This document shows positions 53,104-62,038 of a DNA stretch of 64,000 nt, one piece after another (position 1 is the stretch's first letter; each line of letters opens with the position of its first letter). The position numbers and the translations under genes were made by a program. The notes beneath the pieces were generated by a model that saw only the letters and a program-made list of their open reading frames with translations, was not told where the DNA came from and searched no databases. Source of the DNA: UMGS1002 sp964570825 (GTDB lineage: Bacteria > Bacillota > Clostridia > Oscillospirales > CAG-272); contig CAZMZJ010000003.1 in the NCBI GenBank assembly GCA_964570825.1, positions 1 to 64,000 on the forward strand, given 5' to 3'.

Positions 53104-53132
53104 TTGACTTTTACGGAGTGTTATGCTATCAT
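53104..53132 (+). promoter_or_regulatory. Promoter of thyA-folA
   Basis: TTGACT (53104-53109), 17-bp spacer, TATCAT (53127-53132), 44 bp before ATG 53177. Confidence 0.75.
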
Positions 53133-53176
53133 ATCCATGAGAAAAGAAAAAGGAAAAGAGAGGGAAAGGGATAGAT

Positions 53177-54007
53177 ATGAGTTCAGCCGATACGGCTTTT
53201 ATAGCAACCTGCCGCGATATTCTCGAGAACGGCTCCTGGGTCAGGGATGAACGTGTCCGTCCGCACTGGGAGGACGGAGAAATTGCATATACAATAAAAA
53301 AATTCGGTGTAGTCAACAGATACAACCTTGCAGAGGAATTTCCGTTGCTGACGCTGCGTCCGATAGCACTGAAATCTGCAATCGACGAAATACTCTGGAT
53401 ATGGCAGAAGAAGTCAAACAATATAAAAGACCTGCACAGCCATATATGGGACAGCTGGGCGGACGAAAACGGCTCGATCGGCAAGGCTTACGGTTATCAG
53501 ATGAGCATAAAGCACAAGTACAAAGAAGGCGAGTTTGATATGGTTGACAGAGTGTTATACGACCTTAAAAACAACCCGTACAGCCGCAGAATTCTTACTA
53601 ATATATATAATTTTGCCGACCTCTCCGAGATGGCGCTCTATCCCTGCGCCTACAGTATGACCTTTAATGTAACCGACGGCAGGCTCTGCGCGATTCTGAA
53701 TCAGCGCTCGCAGGACATGCTTGCCGCGAACGCATGGAATGTTGCGCAGTATGCGGCGCTGGTGATGATGTTCGCGCAGGTGTCCGGACTTAAACCCGGA
53801 GAGCTTGTCCATGTCATAGCTGACGCCCATATATATGACAGGCATATTCCGATAGTCGAGGAGCTTATCAAGAGGGAGCCGTTCCCGGCTCCGAAAGTCG
53901 AGCTTGATAAAAACATTACAAATTTCTATGACTTCACTCCCGACAGCTTCACTATAACTGACTACCGGCACGGCGAAAAGATCGGCAGGTTTCCGGTGGC
54001 GATATGA
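53177..54007 (+). CDS. thyA: Thymidylate synthase
   Basis: A 276-residue folate-dependent thymidylate synthase converting dUMP to dTMP with methylene-tetrahydrofolate. The nucleophile sits in LYPCAYSMTF; common ThyA has PCH at this point, here PCA. The dUMP site is LNQRSQDMLAANAWNVAQYA, where R, S, D and N are kept, and HIYDRHIP follows. It is thus a divergent but apparently complete ThyA. It overlaps folA by 4 nt (ATGA), the usual pairing because ThyA oxidises tetrahydrofolate to dihydrofolate, which FolA reduces again. Confidence 0.93.
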   Translation: MSSADTAFIATCRDILENGSWVRDERVRPHWEDGEIAYTIKKFGVVNRYNLAEEFPLLTLRPIALKSAIDEILWIWQKKSNNIKDLHSHIWDSWADENGSIGKAYGYQMSIKHKYKEGEFDMVDRVLYDLKNNPYSRRILTNIYNFADLSEMALYPCAYSMTFNVTDGRLCAILNQRSQDMLAANAWNVAQYAALVMMFAQVSGLKPGELVHVIADAHIYDRHIPIVEELIKREPFPAPKVELDKNITNFYDFTPDSFTITDYRHGEKIGRFPVAI

Positions 54008-54519
54008 ACCTGATTGTTGCGGTTGATAAAAATTGGGGCATCGGATACTGCGGGGAATTGCTTGCTCATGTCCGTGCTGATATGAAGCATTTCGCAGCAC
54101 TGACGACAGGAAAGATCGTTGTTTTCGGATCAAAAACACTTTCTACCTTCCCGGGCGGCAGGCCGCTCAAGAACAGAACAAACATAATACTCAGCCGGAA
54201 AAATGATTTTATGCTCGAGGGGGCGACTGTCGTCCATTCTGAGGAAGAACTGCTCGGAGAACTAAAAAAATACAAGTCGGAGGATATCTTCATTATCGGC
54301 GGGGCGAGCGTATATAATTTTCTTTTGCCGCGCTGCGACAGGGCGTATGTAACAATGTTTGACAAGTCTTTCAAGGCTGACGCCTTTATACCTAACCTTG
54401 AAGAGTCCGGCGAGTGGAAACTACTCTCATGCGGAGAACCGCAGATGAGCGACGCTGCGACCGACAGCGAGGGCGGGCTTGGCTTCAGGTTTTGCGAATA
54501 CATAAGAGAAATCAAATAA
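54004..54519 (+). CDS. folA: Dihydrofolate reductase
   Basis: A 171-residue DHFR that regenerates tetrahydrofolate with NADPH. MNLIVAVDKNWGIG is the classical start; the catalytic acid is kept in the block ELLAHVRADMKHF (Asp equivalent to E. coli D27), but the Trp equivalent to E. coli W22 in LPW is Ala here. TTGKIVVFGSKT and IFIIGGASVYN are the NADPH sites. The altered active-site loop could change trimethoprim affinity (inference). Translationally coupled to thyA; terminator directly after. Confidence 0.93.
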   Translation: MNLIVAVDKNWGIGYCGELLAHVRADMKHFAALTTGKIVVFGSKTLSTFPGGRPLKNRTNIILSRKNDFMLEGATVVHSEEELLGELKKYKSEDIFIIGGASVYNFLLPRCDRAYVTMFDKSFKADAFIPNLEESGEWKLLSCGEPQMSDAATDSEGGLGFRFCEYIREIK

Positions 54520-54520
54520 A

Positions 54521-54542
54521 CCTTCCGCACGGAAGGTTTTTT
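54521..54542 (+). terminator. Terminator of thyA-folA
   Basis: CCTTCCG / CGGAAGG (54521-54536) with a 2-nt tip, then T6. Confidence 0.88.
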
Positions 54543-54665
54543 AATGTTTATTAAGACATTTTATATGATTGCCGCAAGACAGAATGTTTGATATTGATGG
54601 ATAAAAATTAACCTGCCGTTATTGATGTGAATTTGTCAATCCTGTCAATTTTTTTACAAAAAATA

Positions 54666-54694
54666 TTGATAAATGTTGCATGATGTGTTATACT
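54666..54694 (+). promoter_or_regulatory. Promoter of pgk
   Basis: TTGATA (54666-54671), 17-bp spacer, TATACT (54689-54694), 55 bp before ATG 54750. Confidence 0.8.
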
Positions 54695-54749
54695 ATATCG
54701 TAGTATGCAGATTTCATATTTTGTCATATTTTGAAAGGCGGATATAAAA

Positions 54750-55937
54750 ATGACCTACAACAAGAAGACTATCGAGGACATAAATGTCTCCGGTAAGAAA
54801 GTGCTCGTACGCTGCGACTTCAATGTGCCACAGAAAGACGGCGTAATCACATCAGACAAGAGAATAGTCGAAGCAGTACCGACTATCAAGTACCTGCTCA
54901 GCCACGGAGCAAAGGTTATTCTTTGCTCGCATCTCGGCAAACCGAAGGGAAAGGTTGACAAGAAGTATACTCTCGCTCCTGTTGCAAAAAGACTGACCGA
55001 GCTGCTCGGGTTTGAAGTGCCGCTTGCTGCCGACATTATCGGTCCCGACGCAAAAGCAAAGGCGGCCGCTCTCAAGGAAGGACAGGCTATGCTGCTTGAG
55101 AACACCCGCTTTGATGCGCGCGAGGAAGAAAACGATCCCGCATTTGCAAAGGAGCTCGCATCCCTTGCAGACATATTCGTAAACGATGCATTCGGCGCTG
55201 CCCACAGAGCTCACGCTTCAACTGCCGGCGTTGCAGACTATCTGCCGGCTGTTTGCGGTTACCTTATCCAGAAGGAAATCAGCGTCATGGGCAAGGCGCT
55301 TGAGAATCCTGTCAGACCTTTTGTCGCAATACTTGGCGGAGCAAAGGTTTCCGACAAGATAGGCGTTATCAACAATCTCATCGATAAAGTCGACACGCTT
55401 ATCATAGGCGGAGGCATGGCATATACATTCTTCAAGGCTATGGGAAATTCTATTGGAAAGTCAATTTGTGAGGATGACAAGATCGAGCTTGCGGCCGGCA
55501 TGATGAAGAAGGCAAGAGAAAAGGGTGTCAACTTCCTGCTTCCGGTCGACAACATGATAGGCAGGGAGTACAAAGAAGACACAGTCAGAATGTGCATATA
55601 CTCCGACTCGATCCCGGACGGCTGGATGGGGCTTGACATAGGCGAGAAAACACAGGAACTCTTCGCAAAATCAATTATCGGCGCCGGAACTGTCGTCTGG
55701 AACGGGCCGATGGGCGTTTCCGAATGGGAGAATTTTGCAGCCGGCACACGAGCTGTGGCAAAGGCTATAGCTGAAAGCGGCGCAATCTCTATTATTGGCG
55801 GCGGAGACAGCGCGGCTGCTGTTGAAAAACTCGGATATGCCGATAAAATGACGCACGTTTCCACCGGCGGCGGCGCGTCGCTCGAATTCCTTGAAGGACT
55901 CGAGCTTCCCGGCATTGCATGCTTGCAGGACAAATAA
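54750..55937 (+). CDS. pgk: Phosphoglycerate kinase
   Basis: A 395-residue glycolytic enzyme transferring phosphate from 1,3-bisphosphoglycerate to ADP. KVLVRCDFNVP, the basic patch SHLGKPKG, GGAKVSDKIGVI, NGPMGVSEWENFAAGT and the closing IIGGGDSAAAVEKLG with the nucleotide site are intact and of normal length. Followed by tpiA 129 nt later, the common glycolytic order, with gap absent here. Certain. Confidence 0.98.
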   Translation: MTYNKKTIEDINVSGKKVLVRCDFNVPQKDGVITSDKRIVEAVPTIKYLLSHGAKVILCSHLGKPKGKVDKKYTLAPVAKRLTELLGFEVPLAADIIGPDAKAKAAALKEGQAMLLENTRFDAREEENDPAFAKELASLADIFVNDAFGAAHRAHASTAGVADYLPAVCGYLIQKEISVMGKALENPVRPFVAILGGAKVSDKIGVINNLIDKVDTLIIGGGMAYTFFKAMGNSIGKSICEDDKIELAAGMMKKAREKGVNFLLPVDNMIGREYKEDTVRMCIYSDSIPDGWMGLDIGEKTQELFAKSIIGAGTVVWNGPMGVSEWENFAAGTRAVAKAIAESGAISIIGGGDSAAAVEKLGYADKMTHVSTGGGASLEFLEGLELPGIACLQDK

Positions 55938-55959
55938 TCATCGGTAAATGAGTGTGACA

Positions 55960-55986
55960 GGTCCGGCAGCCGACTGCCGCCGGACC
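55960..55986. terminator. Hairpin between pgk and tpiA
   Basis: GGTCCGGC (55960-55967) with GCCGGACC (55979-55986). No T-run, only ATAAAATC; an attenuator or mRNA-stability structure rather than a strong terminator. Confidence 0.4.
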
Positions 55987-56066
55987 ATAAAATCAAATAA
56001 ACAAATTCTGAAAAAACGGAATGGCCGTATCGGCTTTCCATGTCATATTAATATTGGAGGTTACTT

Positions 56067-56834
56067 ATGAATCCGAAGAAGAGAAGAACCGTTATCGCCG
56101 GAAACTGGAAAATGAACTTCACACCAGACGAGGCTGTGGAGTTCATCGAAAAAATAAAGCCGATGGTTGCAGGTAAAGATAAATGCGACGTTATTTTCTG
56201 CGCTCCTTATGTTACAATCTCGGCGGCGATGAAAGCTGCTGAAGGCAGCAATATCACAATCGGCGCCGAAAACGTACATTTTGCTCCAAAGGGAGCTTAC
56301 ACCGGCGAGGTGTCCGCAGAAATGCTCAAGGCAATCGGCGTCAAGGTGGTTATAATAGGTCACAGTGAACGCCGCCAGTACTTCGGCGAAACAGACGAAA
56401 CCGTAAACCTCCGCACAAAGGCGGCTCTTTCCGCCGGACTTCGCGTTATCCTTTGCATAGGAGAGGTCAAGGAACAGAGACTGTCTGGAATTACTGATGA
56501 AGTTGTCGGAATGCAGACAAAGCTCGCTCTTGCAGGAATTACCGAGAGCCAGCTGCAGAATGTTGTGATTGCGTATGAACCTGTCTGGGCGATCGGCATA
56601 GGACTTACAGCAACACCTGAGCAGGCTGAAGAAACCTGCGGCGTTATCCGCAATATAATTGCCGGAATGTACAGCAAAAAAGCCGCCGAAGCGCTGACAA
56701 TTCTGTACGGCGGTTCCATGAACGAAAAGAACGCGGCCGATCTGCTTGCAAAGCCGAATGTAGACGGTGGTCTTATCGGCGGAGCATCGCTTGTACCCGA
56801 AAAATTCACGGCAATAGTTGACGCAGCACAGTAA
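56067..56834 (+). CDS. tpiA: Triosephosphate isomerase
   Basis: A 255-residue TIM-barrel isomerase interconverting glyceraldehyde 3-phosphate and dihydroxyacetone phosphate. Catalytic Lys in AGNWKMN, His in GHSERR and Glu in AYEPVWAIG, with the loop IGLTATPEQAEE and YGGSMNEKNA phosphate site all intact. GGAGG before ATG 56067. Probably co-transcribed with pgk. Certain. Confidence 0.98.
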   Translation: MNPKKRRTVIAGNWKMNFTPDEAVEFIEKIKPMVAGKDKCDVIFCAPYVTISAAMKAAEGSNITIGAENVHFAPKGAYTGEVSAEMLKAIGVKVVIIGHSERRQYFGETDETVNLRTKAALSAGLRVILCIGEVKEQRLSGITDEVVGMQTKLALAGITESQLQNVVIAYEPVWAIGIGLTATPEQAEETCGVIRNIIAGMYSKKAAEALTILYGGSMNEKNAADLLAKPNVDGGLIGGASLVPEKFTAIVDAAQ

Positions 56835-56942
56835 ATCATAATTATATATGCCGACGGCTATTATTCCGGCAGCCTTTTGCCGTAGTGATATATACCGCCG
56901 GCATACTTTCCTAATAACTAACTTGAGAAAGAGGGCATAGAC

Positions 56943-57347
56943 ATGGCTAATTACAGAAGAGGCAGAATAAACGATGAGGTGCGCAATGAGATGGCGGAAA
57001 TACTTCGCGGAGTTAAAGATCCGAGGGTAAGCGACGCTTTTATCAGCGTTACCGCAGCGGAGGTGACCCCCGATCTCAAGTTTGCAAAAATATACTATTC
57101 GCATCTATACGGCGACGCGAAGGAAATCGCTAAAGGGTTGAAATCCTCTACGGGTTATATACGTCATATGCTTGCTCAGAATCTCAACCTTAGGATCACA
57201 CCTGACCTCATGTTCATACCGGATGAGTCGATTGTGCACGGCGCGCATATAGCCTCCATAATTAACAACTTAAAATTCTCTGACAAAAATACCGAGGAAA
57301 ATAAAACAGAGGATGAAAACGGTTGTTCAAGAGGGGAAGAAAAATGA
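56943..57347 (+). CDS. rbfA: Ribosome-binding factor A
   Basis: A 134-residue 30S maturation factor. It has GRINDEVRNEMAEILRGVKDPRV, then VTPDLKFAKIYYSHL and the KH-like tail with LRITPDLMFIPDESI. The last 20 residues are charged and disordered. It overlaps the DHH phosphoesterase start by 4 nt (ATGA). In related genomes rbfA and this phosphoesterase follow nusA-infB; here those are absent, and glycolytic genes stand upstream. Confidence 0.95.
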   Translation: MANYRRGRINDEVRNEMAEILRGVKDPRVSDAFISVTAAEVTPDLKFAKIYYSHLYGDAKEIAKGLKSSTGYIRHMLAQNLNLRITPDLMFIPDESIVHGAHIASIINNLKFSDKNTEENKTEDENGCSRGEEK

Positions 57348-58372
57348 ACGAACGGGAAGCAGCCGCAGAGAATTGTTTAAACAGGTATTTGTGCCTTGAT
57401 TTTTTATCGCTATGTGACAAGCTGAGCGAAAAAAAGCCGACGGTTATCATTTTTCATGCTCACCCGGACGGTGACGCTTTAGGCTCGGCGTTCTCTCTCG
57501 GCCTTCTTTTGAGGGCGGCAGGAAGCCCGTCATATTGTATCTGCGCCGACGAACCGCATCGGCGCTATGCTTTCGCCGTTGAAGGATTGCAGAAAAGCGT
57601 GCTTGCTGAATCAATTCCCGAAGGCTTTGAGAAAGCGCGCATAATATCTGTTGACACACCTTCAAAATCTCAGATGGGAAAGCTCGCCGATGAATATTTT
57701 GATAAAATTGACATTATGATAGATCATCACGCGCGAGGCGACGTTTATGCGGATAACTACATTGATCCTGAAGCCGCGGCAACAGGAGAGATAATTTTTG
57801 ATATTTCACGGGAATTTTTGCGCAGGGGACTCATTAAATCAATACCTGAGAGATTCGACCTGCTGGCTTATATTGCAATAGCTACCGACACGGGTTGCTT
57901 TAAGTATTCGAATACGACCCCGTCAACTCACAAACGTATAGCGGAGCTGATGACAAGCTTTGATTACGGAGATGTGAATTACCGCATATTTGATTCAAAA
58001 ACGCCAGATGAACTTAAAATTACGCGTTTCGCCATTGAAAATATAGCCTCGTTCAATGACGGAGCGGTTTCTGTCGCAACGCTTGATTATGAAGAGAAAA
58101 AGGCGCTTGATGTTCCTGAAGAATACCTTGATATTCTGATAAACATCGCGCGTTCGGTTTATGGAACCAAAGTCGCGGTGTCGGTCAAGCAGACAGCACC
58201 TGACGATACCTATAAGGTTTCACTTCGCTCCAACTGCGATATTGATGTTTCTTTGATATGCGCAAAATTCGGCGGCGGCGGCCACAGCAAAGCTTCCGGC
58301 TGCACGCTTCATGCTCCAAATATGTCCGAAGCCGTCAGAATGATTGTCGAGGAGATACAGAAGGCATTATGA
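57344..58372 (+). CDS. DHH family phosphoesterase (NrnA-like)
   Basis: A 342-residue DHH-DHHA1 protein of the NrnA type, which degrades short oligoribonucleotides and dephosphorylates 3'-phosphoadenosine 5'-phosphate; some members act on cyclic di-nucleotide products. Metal motifs: HAHPDGDALGSA, SVDTPS, DHHARGD and the DHHA1 motif GGGGHSKASGC. ATG 57344 follows GAGGGG by 7 nt and overlaps rbfA; a longer reading adds 7 residues within rbfA. Exact substrate uncertain. Confidence 0.92.
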   Translation: MNEREAAAENCLNRYLCLDFLSLCDKLSEKKPTVIIFHAHPDGDALGSAFSLGLLLRAAGSPSYCICADEPHRRYAFAVEGLQKSVLAESIPEGFEKARIISVDTPSKSQMGKLADEYFDKIDIMIDHHARGDVYADNYIDPEAAATGEIIFDISREFLRRGLIKSIPERFDLLAYIAIATDTGCFKYSNTTPSTHKRIAELMTSFDYGDVNYRIFDSKTPDELKITRFAIENIASFNDGAVSVATLDYEEKKALDVPEEYLDILINIARSVYGTKVAVSVKQTAPDDTYKVSLRSNCDIDVSLICAKFGGGGHSKASGCTLHAPNMSEAVRMIVEEIQKAL

Positions 58373-58436
58373 TAAATCAAAGGCGAGGTGCTTCAGATAG
58401 AAGCTTTTGAAAATTGCTTTAACCAACTAATAAAAT

Positions 58437-58509
58437 TTCCCGCACTGCAAGGACAGCTTAAAGCATACAGCTAAAGTATGCTTTATCCCTGCAATGCGGG
58501 AATTTTTTT
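58437..58509. terminator. Large bidirectional terminator
   Basis: Outer stem TTCCCGCA-TGCA / TGCA-TGCGGGAA and inner TAAAGCATAC / GTATGCTTTA, followed by T7 on the plus strand and by an A/T-rich flank on the other. Between convergent genes. Confidence 0.85.
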
Positions 58510-58567
58510 ATATGGAATATTCACAAAAAGCTATTTTTACGGAGCTATGCCCTATGCGTCCATATCT

Positions 58568-59233
58568 TTATCTTATTGCTTCCCTGAGCCTTTTTACATT
58601 TATGTCAAGCGGGTTTCCGGGCATATATAGGCTTGAGGTTCCGGCGACAAATATATTGGCGCCGGCTCGAGACATTTTTGCGGCGTTTTCAAAACTGACG
58701 TTTCCGTCGCACTCGATTTCAATCTCTGGCCGAGCTGACTCGTCGAGCATTCTGCGCAGGCGTGCGATTTTTTCTATTGTTTGCGGAATAAGCTTCTGCC
58801 CTGCGTAACCGGGATTGACTGTCATGATCAGAACGGCGTCGATATCCTGAAGAATGTCTTCGAGGACGCCAATGGGGGTGGCGGGGTTTATTGCAATCAT
58901 GGGTCTGGCTCCGGCAGCACGGATGGCCGCAAGCGAGCGCTGCACATGAGGGGTAGATTCGTAATGTATTGACACATAATCGCCGGGTTTGAACTCAAAA
59001 CGGTCGAGCTTAGCGTCGGGACGGTCGATCATAAGGTGGATATCAAGCGGAATGCGGGTGGCGCGGTGCAGATTTTTTATAAAATCGGTGCCGAGCGTAT
59101 AATTTGGAACAAATACGCCGTCCATTATATCGATATGAAGATATTCGATGCCAAGGCGCTCAAGCTCGGAAATTTCACGACCAAGGTTGAAAAAATCAGC
59201 GCACATAAGGGAGGGGGAGATTTTTTTATCCAT
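58568..59233 (-). CDS. Pentulose/hexulose-phosphate 3-epimerase (RPE family)
   Basis: A 221-residue TIM-barrel epimerase. Catalytic Asp in HIDIMDGVFVPN and second Asp in EIECDGNVS; metal His in DIHLM and IHYES; phosphate site VAGTSSLY. Housekeeping ribulose-phosphate 3-epimerase usually begins PSILSAD and carries VDGGI; this one begins SPSLMCADF and has CDGNVS, closer to D-allulose-6-phosphate 3-epimerase (AlsE). Either function is possible. Good promoter upstream (59267-59295) and SD AAGGA. Monocistronic. Confidence 0.88.
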   Translation of the reverse strand: MDKKISPSLMCADFFNLGREISELERLGIEYLHIDIMDGVFVPNYTLGTDFIKNLHRATRIPLDIHLMIDRPDAKLDRFEFKPGDYVSIHYESTPHVQRSLAAIRAAGARPMIAINPATPIGVLEDILQDIDAVLIMTVNPGYAGQKLIPQTIEKIARLRRMLDESARPEIEIECDGNVSFENAAKMSRAGANIFVAGTSSLYMPGNPLDINVKRLREAIR

Positions 59234-59266
59234 TTTGTGTCCTTTCGCGGATTATAAATTCGATTT

Positions 59267-59295
59267 ATTTTATCACCGTTCGTGCAATATGTCAA
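59267..59295 (-). promoter_or_regulatory. Promoter of the epimerase gene
   Basis: Minus strand TTGACA (59295-59290), 17-bp spacer, TAAAAT (59272-59267). Confidence 0.82.
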
Positions 59296-59404
59296 TTATA
59301 TAACAATGCTTTTTTAATCCGTCTGGAAAAAACGATGCTCAGGTGAATAAATTATTCATTATCTGCCGAATGATAGTATCGAAGGAAATGAAAGGACATA
59401 AAAT

Positions 59405-60025
59405 ATGAAAAAATTACTTATTTTATCGGTATCAATTTTGATTGGCTTTATGCTGCTGGGGTTAATGCCGGTTCACGGCGAAGACAGGATATATGACAGT
59501 GTTGTAAGGCTGCATGTGCTTGCCAATTCAGATTCTGAGTACGACCAGGCATTGAAGCTCAAAGTCCGCGACAGCGTACTTGCCGCAGCGTCTGAGATAG
59601 TAGCCGGCTGTATGACGAGAAACGAGGCTGAGGCGGCGCTTCGGGAAAATCTTGATTTGATTTGCGCCGCGGCTGTTTCTGTGGTTGAAGCCGAGGGCGC
59701 GGAGTACCCGGTAACGGTTGAGCTTGGGGAAGAGGAATATCCGACGCGAAGCTATGATAGTATATGTTTCCCGGCTGGGACATATATGTCGCTGCGCGTC
59801 ATGATAGGAGAGGCTGAGGGACGCAACTGGTGGTGCGTACTTTTCCCTAACCTTTGTCTGTCTGCAGCGACAAAAAAAGAAGCTGAAAAAGCCTTTATTC
59901 AGGCGGGACTTACACCCGAACAATACAAGATAATCACAGAATCCAACGGCATGAAATACACCGTCCGGTTCAAAATTCTTGAAGTGCTTGAAGAACTGGC
60001 GAAGAAGTGTAAATTGAAAAAATGA
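59405..60025 (+). CDS. spoIIR: Stage II sporulation protein R
   Basis: A 206-residue secreted signalling protein made in the forespore that triggers activation of pro-sigma-E in the mother cell. After a signal peptide (1-25) come the SpoIIR signatures VVRLHVLANSDSEYDQALKLKVRD and YDSICFPAGTYMSLRVMIG, then GEAEGRNWWCVLFP. Its presence indicates a sporulating or formerly sporulating lineage. A candidate sigma-F/G-like site (TGAATA 59344-59349, then CCGAATGATA at 59366) lies upstream but is only a partial match. SD AAAGGA. Confidence 0.93.
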   Translation: MKKLLILSVSILIGFMLLGLMPVHGEDRIYDSVVRLHVLANSDSEYDQALKLKVRDSVLAAASEIVAGCMTRNEAEAALRENLDLICAAAVSVVEAEGAEYPVTVELGEEEYPTRSYDSICFPAGTYMSLRVMIGEAEGRNWWCVLFPNLCLSAATKKEAEKAFIQAGLTPEQYKIITESNGMKYTVRFKILEVLEELAKKCKLKK

Positions 60026-60073
60026 GGAATGTTAAGAATAATATTGATTTTCAGACGGGAATAATATAAAATG

Positions 60074-60112
60074 ATACCGGTGCGTAAGGAAGCGCGCCGG
60101 TATTATTTTATT
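60074..60112 (+). terminator. Terminator of spoIIR
   Basis: An 11-bp stem with one G-U pair (60074-60084 with 60093-60103), then TATTTTATT. Confidence 0.75.
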
Positions 60113-60127
60113 AAGGAGAATATTGAT

Positions 60128-60958
60128 ATGCGGTATTCAGAGAGTCTAAAATTCGGCACATCGCTTTGCTTTACAAAGGCAATAGACCGCGAGGCATTGC
60201 ATCAGGTAAGCTCAGCGGGCATTGCCGCCGTCGAGCTTTCTTTTAATTTCGACTACTATATGAATAAGATTGATTTTCCGAAAAATTGGCTGAATTATGC
60301 GGCAATGGCGCGCGAGGAGGGAATCGAGTTATGGTCGATACACCTTCCTTTTTCTTCGCGGCTCGATATTTCGCAAACGAACAACGAACTTAGGGCGATA
60401 ACTGTATATACGAACCGTACTCTCATAGAAGCCGCAGGAAAAGCAGGAATCAAGGTGGCGGTGCTGCATCCGAGCAGCGAGCCGATTACAGATGAAGAAC
60501 GTCCGGAAAGACTGCGCCGCAGCCGCGAAGCTATTATCTTACTTAAAGCCGAGTGTGACAAATATGGCATAAAACTTGCGGTTGAGAACCTTCCGCGCAC
60601 ATGCCTGTGCAACCGTGCCGCCGAGATGATAGACTTGCTTCATGGCACCGGCGCCGGAATTGTATATGACACAAACCACTCGCTTATTGAAGAGAATGTC
60701 GCCTTCCTTTCGGCTCTTGTCGACAGCGGAATTGAAATATATTCACTACATATATCGGATTATGATTTCGTTGACGAAAAACACAGACTGCCGGGCGACG
60801 GTATCAACAACTGGAAAGGAATTTTTGCTCAGCTTGAACGCGCCGGTTATAACGGCCCGATGATGTACGAGGTTCCGCGTCAACCCAAAGAGCGCGATGA
60901 AATAACGATTGATCAATTGGTTGCAAATATGAGAAAGCTCGCCTCGGGTCAAATATGA
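60128..60958 (+). CDS. Sugar phosphate isomerase/epimerase, TIM barrel
   Basis: A 276-residue xylose-isomerase-like TIM-barrel enzyme. Motifs: AVELSFN, the LWSIHLPF His, LAVENLPR Glu, IVYDTNHSLIEEN Asp/His, LHISDYDF His/Asp and MMYEVPR Glu, giving a complete metal site. ATG 60128 has AAGGAG at 9-nt spacing; a longer reading to 60071 runs through the spoIIR terminator and is discarded. Substrate unknown. Same superfamily as the gene at 3781 but with low overall similarity by eye. Confidence 0.87.
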   Translation: MRYSESLKFGTSLCFTKAIDREALHQVSSAGIAAVELSFNFDYYMNKIDFPKNWLNYAAMAREEGIELWSIHLPFSSRLDISQTNNELRAITVYTNRTLIEAAGKAGIKVAVLHPSSEPITDEERPERLRRSREAIILLKAECDKYGIKLAVENLPRTCLCNRAAEMIDLLHGTGAGIVYDTNHSLIEENVAFLSALVDSGIEIYSLHISDYDFVDEKHRLPGDGINNWKGIFAQLERAGYNGPMMYEVPRQPKERDEITIDQLVANMRKLASGQI

Positions 60959-60962
60959 CAAT

Positions 60963-61005
60963 AATCGGCTTTCTCCGGCACAGCCTGCCGGCGAAAGCCG
61001 ATTTT
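60963..61005. terminator. Bidirectional terminator
   Basis: AATCGGCTTTC (60963-60973) with GAAAGCCGATT (60993-61003), inner TCCGGC/GCCGGC, then TT. Between convergent isomerase and CPBP genes; it overlaps the last base of the CPBP stop codon region. Confidence 0.85.
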
Positions 61006-61936
61006 ATCTATTAAAAATTACAGCAATCACATAAATAACAACGCATATTGCCGCAGGAAGCGAGCGTACGCCTGAGGCAAACGACAAAAGAATATCACGC
61101 GCTTTCATTTCGACCGGATATGTCGGCTTTATGTTAAGCTCGGAGTATCTTCTGAAAAGTCTGCCGGCCTGGCCGCAGAATACTGACACCGAAAAAATGA
61201 AAAGTGAGGTTATTATTATAATGAACAACCCGAGGCTGCCGGTGGTTTTGTAGAAGGTGGTTATGTACGGCTGGCTGAACAGTCCGAAAAGATTGTAAAG
61301 GAAATGAGCCGCCACCGACGCCAGCACCGAACGCGTGATGTACATTGTGAGAGATAACATAACCCCGGCAAAAATATAAACAGGAAGAAGACCGAGGTCA
61401 AAGTGCAGAAGTCCGAAGAAAACAGAACTGAACACAATGGCCCGCAGCGCTCCGCCGTCTTCGTACTCGGCGCAAAGAATCGAACGGAACACAATCTCTT
61501 CACATATCGCCGGAAGGACAGCATAGGTCATTACGAGATATATCGTGCTGACCGCGCTGCCATCGTTCTTTGATATGAAGGTGTCGTACAGTGAAAAACT
61601 GCTTTGCAGCGAGTCGATGCCGCCGAAAACTATACTTAGCAGAAGGCCGCCGGTTACTATCGAGAGGGTTGCAGAGAGAATCAACAAAATATGGCCTGTC
61701 CGCAGCATGGCAAACCGAAGTCTGACAGGCGTGAGGCTTCCGCGCAGGCGGATATATACCACAGCGGGAAGTGCGAATATTATCAGCTGCAGAACGACCA
61801 CTGACAGGTATTCATTGCTGCGGTTGAGAAGATATGTGTCTATTATCCGGGAGGCAAGAAGCAGGACAAATGTCGTCAGCACAAGCCACGCGGCGGGAAA
61901 TCGTTCTCGCGCTGGATTTGTATTGAATATTTTCAG
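61004..61936 (-). CDS. CPBP family intramembrane metalloprotease
   Basis: A membrane protein of about 310 residues with eight or so helices and the CPBP (Abi/CAAX-like) motifs: CEEIVFRS (EExxxR), FGLLHFDLG (FxxxH) and AAHFLYN (HxxxN). Such proteases may process prenylated or lantibiotic-type peptides or act in self-immunity. The usual start codons give only GTG 61882, in the middle of a helix and without SD. An in-frame CTG at 61936 stands 8 nt after AAGGAGG and gives LKIFNTNPARERFPAAWLV.. as N-terminus, so I use it as the likely start. Last gene of a minus-strand hisS operon. Confidence 0.82.
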   Translation of the reverse strand: MKIFNTNPARERFPAAWLVLTTFVLLLASRIIDTYLLNRSNEYLSVVVLQLIIFALPAVVYIRLRGSLTPVRLRFAMLRTGHILLILSATLSIVTGGLLLSIVFGGIDSLQSSFSLYDTFISKNDGSAVSTIYLVMTYAVLPAICEEIVFRSILCAEYEDGGALRAIVFSSVFFGLLHFDLGLLPVYIFAGVMLSLTMYITRSVLASVAAHFLYNLFGLFSQPYITTFYKTTGSLGLFIIIITSLFIFSVSVFCGQAGRLFRRYSELNIKPTYPVEMKARDILLSFASGVRSLPAAICVVIYVIAVIFNR

Positions 61937-62038
61937 AAGCTTTGCCTCCTTCTTTCATACTTTCATAGGGAATTTATTTGAGTAGTTAAATTAAACCTGT
62001 CTGAGGCCCGAGGCGAAAAGTGCGTCATCAGTGCGTAT

